Below are positions 23,855-32,167 of a stretch of DNA of 64,000 bases, piece by piece. Location: assembly GCF_002080455.1 (NCBI RefSeq), contig NZ_CP020555.1, forward strand, positions 4,934,501-4,998,500. The letters run 5' to 3'. The notes under the pieces are model-generated. The model worked only from the letters and a program-made list of their open reading frames with translations, was not told where the DNA came from and ran no database searches. The position numbers were made by a program, and so were the translations under genes. The first letter of the stretch is position 1; each line of letters begins with the position of its first letter. The stretch is from Streptomyces sp. Sge12. Lineage in GTDB: Bacteria; Actinomycetota; Actinomycetes; Streptomycetales; Streptomycetaceae.

Positions 23855-23995
23855 GGATGCCTCCGAGTGCCCACGCGTGCTCGCGGGTGGTCATAGTGCA
23901 CAGATGTTTCAGCCAGCCTGCGGTCATCCTGGGCAGTTTGTACAGCCGATCAGGAAACTATTGCGCAGCTTGTGGATCGGCGGGACTCTGCGCTC

Positions 23996-25150
23996 ATGAC
24001 TGAGTCTCTGGCGAACCTCGAAACCACCCCGCACACCGCGCGTGAGGCAGACCCCTTCCCGGTGAAGGGCATGGACGCGGTCGTCTTCGCCGTCGGCAAC
24101 GCCAAGCAGGCCGCGCACTACTACTCGACCGCCTTCGGCATGAAGCTCGTGGCCTACTCCGGACCGGAGACCGGCTCGCGCGAGACGGCCAGCTACGTCC
24201 TGACCAACGGCTCCGCCCGCTTCGTGCTGACCTCGGTCATCAAGGCGACGACCGACCACGGCCGCTTCCTCGACGAGCACGTGGCCGAGCACGGCGACGG
24301 CGTGATCGACCTCGCCATCGAGGTCCCGGACGTCCGCGCGGCCTACGCGTACGCCGTCGAGCAGGGCGCCCGCGGTCTGGACGAGCCGTACGAGGTCAAG
24401 GACGAGCACGGCACGGTCGTACTGGCCGCCATCGCGACCTACGGCCAGACCCGCCACACGCTGGTCGAGCGCGGCGAGTACACCGGCCCGTACCTGCCCG
24501 GCTACGTGGCCGCCGCCCCCATGGTCGAGCCCCCGGCCAAGCGCACCTTCCAGGCCATCGACCACTGCGTCGGCAACGTCGAGCTCGGCCGGATGAACGA
24601 GTGGGTCGCGTTCTACAACAAGGTCATGGGCTTCACGAACATGAAGGAGTTCGTGGGCGACGACATCGCGACCGAGTACTCGGCGCTGATGTCCAAGGTC
24701 GTCGCGGACGGCACCAAGAAGGTCAAGTTCCCGATCAACGAGCCGGCGATCGCGAAGAAGAAGTCGCAGATCGACGAGTACCTGGAGTTCTACAACGGCC
24801 CCGGTGTCCAGCACATCGCGCTGGCCTCGAACGACATCGTCTCCACGGTCCGCACCATGCGTGCGGCGGGCGTCCAGTTCCTGTCCGTCCCGGACACCTA
24901 CTACGACACCCTCGGCGAGTGGGTCGGCGACACCCGCGTGCCGATCGACGAGCTGCGCGAGCTGAAGATCCTCGCGGACCGCGACGAGGACGGCTACCTG
25001 CTGCAGATCTTCACCAAGCCGGTGCAGGACCGCCCGACGGTCTTCTTCGAGATCATCGAGCGGCACGGCTCCATGGGCTTCGGCAAGGGCAACTTCAAGG
25101 CCCTGTTCGAGGCGATCGAGCGCGAGCAGGACAAGCGCGGCAACCTCTAG
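23996..25150 (+). CDS. hppD: 4-hydroxyphenylpyruvate dioxygenase
   Basis: A 384-residue non-haem Fe(II) enzyme that converts 4-hydroxyphenylpyruvate to homogentisate in tyrosine degradation and as a pigment precursor. Two vicinal-oxygen-chelate domains are visible. The three iron ligands are His in AIDHCVGNVE, His in VQHIALASNDI and Glu in VFFEIIERHG. The C-terminal MGFGKGNFKALFEAIEREQ segment closes the active site. ATG at 23996 was chosen; the frame extends eight residues further. It is divergent from the Lrp regulator and ends at a strong terminator. Confidence 0.97.
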   Translation: MTESLANLETTPHTAREADPFPVKGMDAVVFAVGNAKQAAHYYSTAFGMKLVAYSGPETGSRETASYVLTNGSARFVLTSVIKATTDHGRFLDEHVAEHGDGVIDLAIEVPDVRAAYAYAVEQGARGLDEPYEVKDEHGTVVLAAIATYGQTRHTLVERGEYTGPYLPGYVAAAPMVEPPAKRTFQAIDHCVGNVELGRMNEWVAFYNKVMGFTNMKEFVGDDIATEYSALMSKVVADGTKKVKFPINEPAIAKKKSQIDEYLEFYNGPGVQHIALASNDIVSTVRTMRAAGVQFLSVPDTYYDTLGEWVGDTRVPIDELRELKILADRDEDGYLLQIFTKPVQDRPTVFFEIIERHGSMGFGKGNFKALFEAIEREQDKRGNL

Positions 25151-25180
25151 CCGCCGACGGCCCGGCCCGAGGGGGGCCTC

Positions 25181-25219
25181 GGCGCCGCACCCGCTTCCGG
25201 GTGCGGCGCCGCCGTGTTT
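25181..25219 (+). terminator. Terminator after hppD
   Basis: A perfect 13-bp stem (25181-25193 with 25198-25210) around the stable tetraloop CTTC, followed by GCCGTGTTT. It lies 30 bases after the hppD stop. Confidence 0.85.
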
Positions 25220-25272
25220 CCCGGGGCCCCGACCCCGGACCCGCGCGCCCCGAACGCCGGCCGGGCCGGACC

Positions 25273-26754
25273 TCAGCGCCCCGACGGAGTCGGTTTCGGC
25301 TTCGCAGCCTTCGGCAGCTCCGGTTCCACCCACGGGGCCGTCGGCCGGATGTTCTCCGGCCCACCCGGCGGCGGAGCGGCGATCGCCGCCAGGGTCTCCT
25401 TCGCCAGCGGCCCGCGCAGCGGCGAGAAGTACGGGTTCGTCCGCACGGCCTCCTCCAGATGCCGCCGGGCCGCCTCCTGGTCGCCGAGGCCCCGCTCGAT
25501 CATCGCCCGGTGGAAGGCGAACTCAGCGCTCCGCAGGCCCGGTTCCGTGGCCTTCTTCGCGTACTCCAGCGCCGCCTCGTCCTCGCCGGCCCGGTGCAGG
25601 GCCCAGCCCAGCGCGTCCGCGACCTGCACGCTCTTGTTCCGCGACCACTCCTCCGACAGCCGCCGGACCGCCGCCGCCGCATCGCCGTGGTCCGCCTCGT
25701 ACAGGCCGAGGACCACATCGGCGTCCACCCCGTTGCGGCTGTCCCGGGTCGCCATCGAGGCCAGCGTCCCGTACTGGGCGCGCGCCTCCTGCCCCCGGCC
25801 CAGCGACTCCAGCAGCTCGCCCAGCTCCCGCGCCAGCTCCGGCACCGGGGTGCGTCCCAGCGCCATCCGGTAGTCCCGCACCGCCTCGCCGCCGCGCCCC
25901 AGCGCCGCCAGCGCGCGCGCCCGCCCGCCCAGCGCCTCCGCCTGCGCCGGATCCGTACGCAGCGCGCCCTCGTACTGCCGCAGGGCCTCCGCCGGGTCGC
26001 CCCGCTCCCAGGACAGCTCCCCGAGCCGGAACAGCGCGTACGCCTTCTCCGCCGGGGCCTTCGCCGCGCCCGCCGCGTGCTCCATCGCCACCACCGCGTC
26101 CTCGCGCCAGCCGCGGTCCCGGTAGACCTGCGCGGCCCTGACGTAGGCGACCAGGCCCGGCCGCATCTCCAGCAGCAGCTCCATCGCCTTCTGCGCGCCC
26201 TTGTAGTCGCCGAGCCCGGTGTACGCGTCCACCAGCACCGGGTACGCCGTCCACCGCTTGGGCGCCTGCGCCCGTACGAGCTCGCCCCACTTGCGGGCCG
26301 TCCCGAAGTCCCGCCGGGCGTTGGCCAGCGCGCCCATGGCCGTCATCGCGTCGAAGTTGCCCTTCTCGGCCGGCCGGAGCTCCAACGACCGTTTCAGGGC
26401 CTGTTCCGCCCTCGGGTACCAGCCCGAATCGGCCGTGCGCCGCGCCTGTTCTAGGTAGGCGGAACCGAGGACGGCCCAGGAGGCCTCGTCGTCCGGATGC
26501 GCGCTGAGCCACTTCTCCCGGTCCGCCACCAGCGCCTTCAGATCCACCACCGCCGCGGGCGCGCCCATCCCCACCGCGGAGGCGGCGCGCTCGCTCGGCC
26601 GGGGCGGTCGGGCGTCGTCATCGGTCCTGGCGGGCCGGATCAGCAGGGCCCCGGCGATCAGGACCACGGCGACCGCGGCCGCCACGAGCGTCTTGCGGCC
26701 GGTGAAGGTCACGGGCGGCGCCGGGGTCTGCGATTCCTCGTCGATACGGTCCAT
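25273..26754 (-). CDS. Membrane-anchored tetratricopeptide repeat protein
   Basis: A 493-residue protein. One membrane helix at about residues 19-40 (TLVAAAVAVVLIAGALLI) is followed by a solenoid of TPR-like helix pairs covering residues 75-460. Consensus pieces include AYLEQARRTADSGWYPRAEQALKRSLELRP and FRLGELSWERGDPAEALRQYEGALRTDPAQAEALGGRA. The tail is Pro-rich. The ATG at 26754 was chosen; the long upstream frame overlaps the divergent gene. Partners are unknown. It is divergent from the glycolate-oxidase-like gene. Confidence 0.85.
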   Translation of the reverse strand: MDRIDEESQTPAPPVTFTGRKTLVAAAVAVVLIAGALLIRPARTDDDARPPRPSERAASAVGMGAPAAVVDLKALVADREKWLSAHPDDEASWAVLGSAYLEQARRTADSGWYPRAEQALKRSLELRPAEKGNFDAMTAMGALANARRDFGTARKWGELVRAQAPKRWTAYPVLVDAYTGLGDYKGAQKAMELLLEMRPGLVAYVRAAQVYRDRGWREDAVVAMEHAAGAAKAPAEKAYALFRLGELSWERGDPAEALRQYEGALRTDPAQAEALGGRARALAALGRGGEAVRDYRMALGRTPVPELARELGELLESLGRGQEARAQYGTLASMATRDSRNGVDADVVLGLYEADHGDAAAAVRRLSEEWSRNKSVQVADALGWALHRAGEDEAALEYAKKATEPGLRSAEFAFHRAMIERGLGDQEAARRHLEEAVRTNPYFSPLRGPLAKETLAAIAAPPPGGPENIRPTAPWVEPELPKAAKPKPTPSGR

Positions 26755-26850
26755 GGGGTCACTGTGCGTCAATATGAAGAGTTCGCCGAGGTGTCCGAAG
26801 CAGTGCGCGGGCGTGTTCACACCGATGGCCCCGGCTGCCACGCTGGTCCC

Positions 26851-28233
26851 ATGGATGACGATCTCTTCGCACGTCTGCGGGCCGGCCTGCTCGAGGGGCT
26901 CCCCGCCGAGGCCCTGCTCACCGATCCCCAGGTGACCACCTCCTACGCCACCGACATGGCCAGCTTCTGCGCCGCCGGCACCCCGGCCGCCGTCGTCCTG
27001 CCCCGGACCGTGGAACAGGTCCAGCACGTCCTGCGCACCGCCACCGCCCTACGGATCCCCGTGGTCCCGCAGGGCGCCCGGACGGGCCTGTCGGGCGGCG
27101 CCAACGCCTCCGACGGCTGCATCGTGCTCTCGCTCGTCAAGATGGACCGGATCCTGGAGATCAGTGCCGTCGACCGGATCGCGGTGGTCGAGCCGGGCGT
27201 CGTGAACGCCGTGCTCTCGCGGGAGGTCGCCCGCCAGGGCCTGTACTACCCGCCCGACCCCTCCAGCTGGGAGCAGTGCACCATCGGCGGCAACATCGGC
27301 ACCGCCTCCGGCGGCCTGTGCTGCGTCAAGTACGGGGTCACCGCCGAGTACGTGCTCGGCCTCGACGTGGTCCTGCCCGACGGGCGGCTGCTGCGCACGG
27401 GCCGGCGTACCGCCAAGGGCGTGGCCGGCTATGACCTCACCCGGCTCTTCGTGGGCTCCGAGGGCAGCCTGGGCGTGGTCGTCCAGGCCGTCCTCGCCCT
27501 GCGCCCGGCGCCGCCCCGGCAGCTGGCGCTGGCCGCCGAGTTCCCCTCCGTCGCGGCCGCCTGCGAGGCCGTGTGCGCCGTGATGGAGGCGGGCCTGACC
27601 CCCTCGCTGCTGGAGCTGATGGACCGTACGACCGTCCACGCCGTCAACCGGCTCGGCAGGATGGGGCTCCCGGAGGACACCGAAGCCCTGCTGCTGGCCG
27701 CCTTCGACACCCCGCACGCCCCCGAGGACCTCGCGGCCGTCGGGGAGCTGTGCACGGCCGCCGGCGCCACCTCCGTCGTGCCCGCCGAGGACGAGGCGGA
27801 GACCGAACTGCTGCTCCAGGCCCGACGGATGGCCTTCCCCGCGCTGGAGGCGCTGCGGCCCGCGACGATGATCGACGACGTGTGCGTACCGCGCTCGCGG
27901 CTCGGCGAGATGCTGGACGGGACGGCCGCCATCGCCCGCGCCCAGAACCTGCTCATCGGGGTCTGCGCGCACGCCGGGGACGGCAACACCCACCCGATCG
28001 TCTGCTTCGACCCCGCGGACGAGGACGAGACGCGGCGGGCCCGCGAGTCCTTCGGCGAGATCATGGCGCTCGGCCTCTCCCTGGGCGGGACCATCACCGG
28101 CGAGCACGGCGTCGGCGTGCTGAAGAAGGAGTGGCTGGCCCGCGAACTCGGCCCGGTGGGGCTGGAGATGCAGCGGGCCGTCAAGCAGGCCTTCGACCCC
28201 CTGGGGCTGCTCAATCCGGGCAAGCTCTTCTGA
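26851..28233 (+). CDS. FAD-linked oxidase, glycolate/lactate dehydrogenase GlcD type
   Basis: A 460-residue cytoplasmic flavoprotein. The FAD_binding_4 (PCMH) domain shows VVPQGARTGLSGGANA (about residue 70) and CTIGGNIGTASGGLCCVKYG (about 145). The C-terminal FAD-oxidase domain has the HAGDGNTHP metal/substrate loop (about residue 373) and GGTITGEHGVGVLKK. It likely oxidises a 2-hydroxy acid such as glycolate or D-lactate. GlcE and GlcF subunits are not nearby, so it may work alone. The ATG at 26851 gives the usual N-terminal length. Confidence 0.9.
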   Translation: MDDDLFARLRAGLLEGLPAEALLTDPQVTTSYATDMASFCAAGTPAAVVLPRTVEQVQHVLRTATALRIPVVPQGARTGLSGGANASDGCIVLSLVKMDRILEISAVDRIAVVEPGVVNAVLSREVARQGLYYPPDPSSWEQCTIGGNIGTASGGLCCVKYGVTAEYVLGLDVVLPDGRLLRTGRRTAKGVAGYDLTRLFVGSEGSLGVVVQAVLALRPAPPRQLALAAEFPSVAAACEAVCAVMEAGLTPSLLELMDRTTVHAVNRLGRMGLPEDTEALLLAAFDTPHAPEDLAAVGELCTAAGATSVVPAEDEAETELLLQARRMAFPALEALRPATMIDDVCVPRSRLGEMLDGTAAIARAQNLLIGVCAHAGDGNTHPIVCFDPADEDETRRARESFGEIMALGLSLGGTITGEHGVGVLKKEWLARELGPVGLEMQRAVKQAFDPLGLLNPGKLF

Positions 28234-28277
28234 CGCCTCCCGCGGCGGGCGGCCGCCGGGCGTGCGGTCGCCCGCCA

Positions 28278-28757
28278 TCACAGCTCCCCGTCCGCCGACT
28301 CGTCCGACGGCCACGGGTCGCGCAGCCACAGGTCGTCGGCCGGGGTCGGGGTGAGCAGCTCGGCCAGCGCGGCGTCCAGGCCCAGCCGTTCGGACTCGGT
28401 GCCGGGCGGGACGACGCGCAGGGTGCGCTCCAGCCAGGCCGACACGGACGTCGCGGGCGCCTCCAGGAGGGCGTCGCCGTCGGGGGAGGTGAGCGCCATG
28501 CAGAGCACGGCCCTGTTGTCGACCTTGGTGGGCCAGATCCGGACGTCTCCGTGGCCGCAGGGGCGGAACACGCCCTCGACGAGCAGCTCGCGGGCGAAGG
28601 TCCAGTCCACGGGCGTATGGGAGCCGGTGTGGAAGGTGATGTGCACGGCGTACGGGTCGTCCGTGAGGTAGAGGAGCCGCGCGGGGACGGGGATGCTGCG
28701 CTCGGGGGACAGGACCAGCTTCAGTTCCAGCTCGCGCTCGATGACGGGGTGGTGCAT
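28278..28757 (-). CDS. ssgG: SsgA-like sporulation protein, probably SsgG
   Basis: A 159-residue member of the SsgA-like (SALP) family, found in sporulating actinomycetes, whose members guide septum placement and spore-wall synthesis. Family motifs include LELKLVLSPERSIPVPARLLYLTDDPYAVHITFH, the WTFARELL segment and the PCGHGDVRIWP segment. SsgG in S. coelicolor affects septum-site selection, and its gene sits in this neighbourhood (from memory), which is the basis of the symbol. ATG at 28757 gives the family N-terminus. It is convergent with the flavoprotein gene. Confidence 0.85.
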   Translation of the reverse strand: MHHPVIERELELKLVLSPERSIPVPARLLYLTDDPYAVHITFHTGSHTPVDWTFARELLVEGVFRPCGHGDVRIWPTKVDNRAVLCMALTSPDGDALLEAPATSVSAWLERTLRVVPPGTESERLGLDAALAELLTPTPADDLWLRDPWPSDESADGEL

Positions 28758-29014
28758 GACGGCCTCACTTCGGTTCGGTGTGCGGGGCCGGACGGCGCCC
28801 CACACCCGCAGAGAGCGCCCTTGTGCCCGGGTATGACGCGACTTCGGGAAGCGAACCGGAGATTGGCCGATTTCTTTCGGCTGACCGAAAACCATCGCGC
28901 AGGGTGACGTTCGCTCGTTTGCTTGGATTCTCCCGTTACCGGACCTGTCGGGGGGAGGTTCTTGGCTATGGTCCTCCCTTGCACAAGCCTCAAGCCACGA
29001 TCGGAGTTGGGGAC

Positions 29015-30493
29015 ATGACGGCCTCCCCTGGTGACGGCGAGCACGCGGCCCGCGAGGGCTACTACCCGGATCCGTCCATCCCGGGGTACATCCGCTACTG
29101 GAACGGCGCGGCCTGGGTTCCGGGCACGAGCCGTCCTGCCCCGCAGTCGGCCCCCGCCGCGCAGGCCGCTCCCCTCGCCGCGCCGGCCGCCCCCGCGGCC
29201 CGCGGCGGGCACGTTCCGCGCGCCGACGAGACCGGTCCGGTGTTCCTGGACGAGACCTCCATGACCGAGGCGCTTCCGGAGCCCGCACCCGCGCCCGCTC
29301 CCGCCCATGTCCCCGCACCCGCCCCCGCGCCCGTTGCCGAGGCGGCCGCGGAGCCCGTGGTGTGGCAGGCCGACCCCGTGCACCAGGCCGGCTTCGGCGG
29401 GCCCCGGGACCACCGGGTGTCGTGGGGCAGCGCGCCGGATCCGGAACCCGAACCGGAACGCGAACCGGAAGCCCATCCGGAACCGGTCCCGGAACCCTCC
29501 CCGCGGTCGGCGGGCATCTCGCTGGCCCGTACGGCGGCCGCTGCGGCCGCCCCCGCCGAGGCGCCCACGAGACGGCCCGAGCAGGCCTCCGCGGGGATCC
29601 TGTCGGTGCGCTCCCCGGCCGCCCAGAACCCGGCCCCCGCCCCGGCCCGTGCTTCGGCCCCGGCTTCGGCCCCGGCCCCGCAGTGGCCCGACGCCCCCGG
29701 AGCCGGCGGGTCCGGGCTCACCTCCTCCTGGCCCGAGGCTGCCGCCGCAGCCCCCGCCCCCACGCCCGCGCCTACGCCCGCCCCCGCGCCGGCCCGGCCC
29801 CGCCCGGCAGCGCCGTCTCCCGCGCCCACCCCCGAAACCCCGGCCGCCGACCGGCCCGAGGTGTGGGCGCCGCGCCCCGCCGGAGTGCGCCCGAGGATCG
29901 CCGCGGAGCCCCGGCCGCGTACGCCCGAGCCGCGCGGGCCCGAGGAGGCCCGCCCGGGCGACTCCGGCTCCCGGCCCGCGGGGGCCCGTACGCCCCGGGA
30001 AGTGTTCGAGCGCATGGCCGAACGGGCCGTGCGCCCCGCCGGGCTGGTGCGCCGCGCCGTGGCCCGCGTGCTGGACTCCCTCGTCCTGGCCGCCGTCGCG
30101 GCCGCGGTCGCCCGGCCCCTGCTGCCCGGAGCCACCGCCCACATCGAGGCCAAGGTCGACGCCGCCCGGGTGAGCGGCCGCACCACCACCGTCTGGCTCC
30201 TCGACGCCACCATCGCCGGCCGGCTGGGCCTGGTCCTCGGCGCGGTCCTCCTCTTCGGGATCCTGTACGAGGCGCTGCCCACCGCCCGTTGGGGCCGCAC
30301 CCCGGGCAAGAAGCTGCTGGGCGTCCGGGTCCTGGCCACCGCCACCCTGCGCCCGCCCACCTTCGGTGCGGCCCTGCGCCGCTGGCTGGTGTACGCCCTC
30401 CTGGGCCTTCCCGGCAGCCTCTGGTGCCTCGTGGACCGCCCGCGCCGCCAGGCCTGGCACGACAAGGCGGCAGGGACGTACGTGGCCCGCTGA
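29015..30493 (+). CDS. RDD family membrane protein with DUF2510 head and long Pro/Ala-rich linker
   Basis: A 492-residue protein. Residues 10-40 are a DUF2510 motif (EGYYPDPSIPGYIRYWNGAAW). Residues 45-325 are a disordered Pro/Ala/Glu linker. Residues 335-490 are the RDD membrane domain (RRAVARVLDSLVLAAVAAAVA, GILYEALPTARWGRTPGKKLLGVRVLA, and a final RQAWHDKAAGTYVAR). The ATG at 29015 follows a GGGGAC site. A second RDD gene follows 88 bases later, suggesting a duplicated pair. Function is unknown. Confidence 0.87.
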   Translation: MTASPGDGEHAAREGYYPDPSIPGYIRYWNGAAWVPGTSRPAPQSAPAAQAAPLAAPAAPAARGGHVPRADETGPVFLDETSMTEALPEPAPAPAPAHVPAPAPAPVAEAAAEPVVWQADPVHQAGFGGPRDHRVSWGSAPDPEPEPEREPEAHPEPVPEPSPRSAGISLARTAAAAAAPAEAPTRRPEQASAGILSVRSPAAQNPAPAPARASAPASAPAPQWPDAPGAGGSGLTSSWPEAAAAAPAPTPAPTPAPAPARPRPAAPSPAPTPETPAADRPEVWAPRPAGVRPRIAAEPRPRTPEPRGPEEARPGDSGSRPAGARTPREVFERMAERAVRPAGLVRRAVARVLDSLVLAAVAAAVARPLLPGATAHIEAKVDAARVSGRTTTVWLLDATIAGRLGLVLGAVLLFGILYEALPTARWGRTPGKKLLGVRVLATATLRPPTFGAALRRWLVYALLGLPGSLWCLVDRPRRQAWHDKAAGTYVAR

Positions 30494-30581
30494 GCGCGTC
30501 CCGCCGCCTCCCGAACCGGCCCTCCCCCCGAATGGACGCGGTCCCGTTGCGGGGCCGCCGGAGCCGGGTTCGACTCGGGCC

Positions 30582-31316
30582 ATGAGTACCGACCAGCCGC
30601 CGCCGGGCCAGCCGCCCGAGGACGACCCGTTCCTCAAGAAGCCCCAGGAACCGACGCCTCCGTCGGGCGGTTCGCCGTACGGCTCGCCGCCGCCCCCCGG
30701 AAGCGGTGGTCCGCCGCCGCCCCCGCCCGGAGGCCCGGGCGGCGGCGGGGGCTACCCGCCACCGCCGCCCCCGTACGGCGGCGGGGACCCGTACGGCGGG
30801 AGCGGCGGCTACGGCATGCCCGACCCGCTCGCCGGGATGCCCCCGCTCGCCGACTTCGGCAAGCGGCTCCTCGCGCGCATCATCGACGTCCTGATCATCG
30901 CCATCCCGCTGGCACTCATCCAGCTGGCCTTCGGCACCAACCGCTACCGGTTCAACACGGACCAGGGCGAGGACGTCAGCGAGGTCGTCACCAGGTCCTA
31001 CAGCGGCAGCGGCCTGATCATGACCCTGATCTCGATCGTCGCGTACGTCGGCTACGACTGGTGGTTCACCAAGAAGAGCGGCCAGACGGTCGGCAAGAAG
31101 GCCATGGGCCTGCGCGTCGCGATGCTCAACGACGGCAGCGTGCCGGGCTCCAGTGCCTCGCTGACCCGGGCCGCGGTCCTCTGGCTGCCGACGCTGCTGT
31201 GCTGCGCCTGCCTGTGGCCGATCGCGCTGATCGTCTCGATCCTGGTCGACAAGCCGTACAAGCAGGGCCTGCACGACAAGGTGGCCAAGACGGTCGTGGT
31301 CCGGGCCACCACCTAG
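30582..31316 (+). CDS. RDD family membrane protein
   Basis: A 244-residue protein. A Pro/Gly/Tyr-rich cytoplasmic head (residues 1-80) is followed by an RDD domain with about four hydrophobic segments: FGKRLLARIIDVLIIAIPLALI carrying the Arg/Asp pair, VGYDWWFTKKSGQTVGKKAMGLRV, and a final HDKVAKTVVV. Pro/Gly heads of this sort are common in actinobacterial membrane proteins. ATG at 30582 was chosen. It ends at a hairpin terminator. Confidence 0.9.
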   Translation: MSTDQPPPGQPPEDDPFLKKPQEPTPPSGGSPYGSPPPPGSGGPPPPPPGGPGGGGGYPPPPPPYGGGDPYGGSGGYGMPDPLAGMPPLADFGKRLLARIIDVLIIAIPLALIQLAFGTNRYRFNTDQGEDVSEVVTRSYSGSGLIMTLISIVAYVGYDWWFTKKSGQTVGKKAMGLRVAMLNDGSVPGSSASLTRAAVLWLPTLLCCACLWPIALIVSILVDKPYKQGLHDKVAKTVVVRATT

Positions 31317-31363
31317 GCGCCGGGCGCGGGCGCGGGCATCACGCGGGCACCACGCAGCGCAAC

Positions 31364-31395
31364 GCGGGCGGTCTCCCTCCGGGGAGGCCGCCCGC
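31364..31395. terminator. Terminator between RDD gene and convergent small membrane gene
   Basis: A 14-bp stem (31364-31377 with 31382-31395) with one G-U pair and a TCCG loop, 48 bases after the RDD stop and about 55 bases after the stop of the minus-strand gene. Confidence 0.7.
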
Positions 31396-31448
31396 GCCGC
31401 GTCGGGCGCGGATCCTCAGCGGATCGCCGGCGGAGCGTCAGCGGATCC

Positions 31449-31754
31449 TCAGTGGTGCACGGGGTGTTCGGCCGTGGCCGTCCGGGGCTCGGGCACCCGG
31501 GCGGCCCCGGTCGCGCCCTGCCGGTCCGCGGGGGACGCGTCGGTCGCGGGGGCGCCCGTACGGGCCGCATGGCGGCCGCGGCGGCGCGGGAGGGGCACGG
31601 TGAGGGCGACGAGCAGACCCAGGGCGAGCGCCGCGGCGGAGATGACCGCGACGCCGAGGCCGGTGGTCGTCTGCGAGAGCAGCAGCATGGCGATCGTCGA
31701 CACGACGACCGTGGCGGACCCGTACGCGAGCTGTGCGGCAGTCGGTCGCGGCAT
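31449..31754 (-). CDS. Small two-helix membrane protein, unknown function
   Basis: A 101-residue protein with two hydrophobic helices (about residues 9-27 and 33-54), then an Arg-rich turn PRRRGRHAAR and a polar Pro/Ala tail. No known domain was recognised. The ATG at 31754 begins MPRPTAAQLAYG. Coding bias looks real, and it is convergent with the RDD gene across a terminator. Confidence 0.6.
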   Translation of the reverse strand: MPRPTAAQLAYGSATVVVSTIAMLLLSQTTTGLGVAVISAAALALGLLVALTVPLPRRRGRHAARTGAPATDASPADRQGATGAARVPEPRTATAEHPVHH

Positions 31755-32167
31755 GGCGATATCCGTCCTCGGGAGGGGAGGGGGAGTCGGCTCGACCGGT
31801 TCGCGCGTCGAGGGACTCTACGACGGGATGCCCGAGCCGGACCGCCGGTAAGCGTGACCTAACACACGGTGCCGGAGCACAGGGGGCGCACGGGATCATT
31901 TTCCGGGTGGTGCCGGGGGGAGAAAGGGGGACGGGACGGACCGTCAGCGGGGTCGGGAAGGGGCGTTCGCCCCGTATGGCTGTGGAACGTCCGGATAGCG
32001 GAACTCCCTGACCGCATAGTGCAGTTGTAAGGGTCAAGTCAAGGTCTGTCTTTTCTTGCTTCCCTCCGGTCAAATGTCGTCACTTGAGACGCGCGCCGCG
32101 CGGAACCCCCCGCTCCTATGGAGAAGTTCCGACCAACGTTGCGGCCGCGGGAGGGGAACGACATCAA
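31755..32167. other. Divergent intergenic region upstream of the M6 protease gene
   Basis: A 413-base gap between two divergent genes. It becomes AT-richer at about 31,990-32,080, with repeated GGTCAA elements at 32032 and 32068, and probably carries the protease promoter. No supported reading frame was found. Confidence 0.5.
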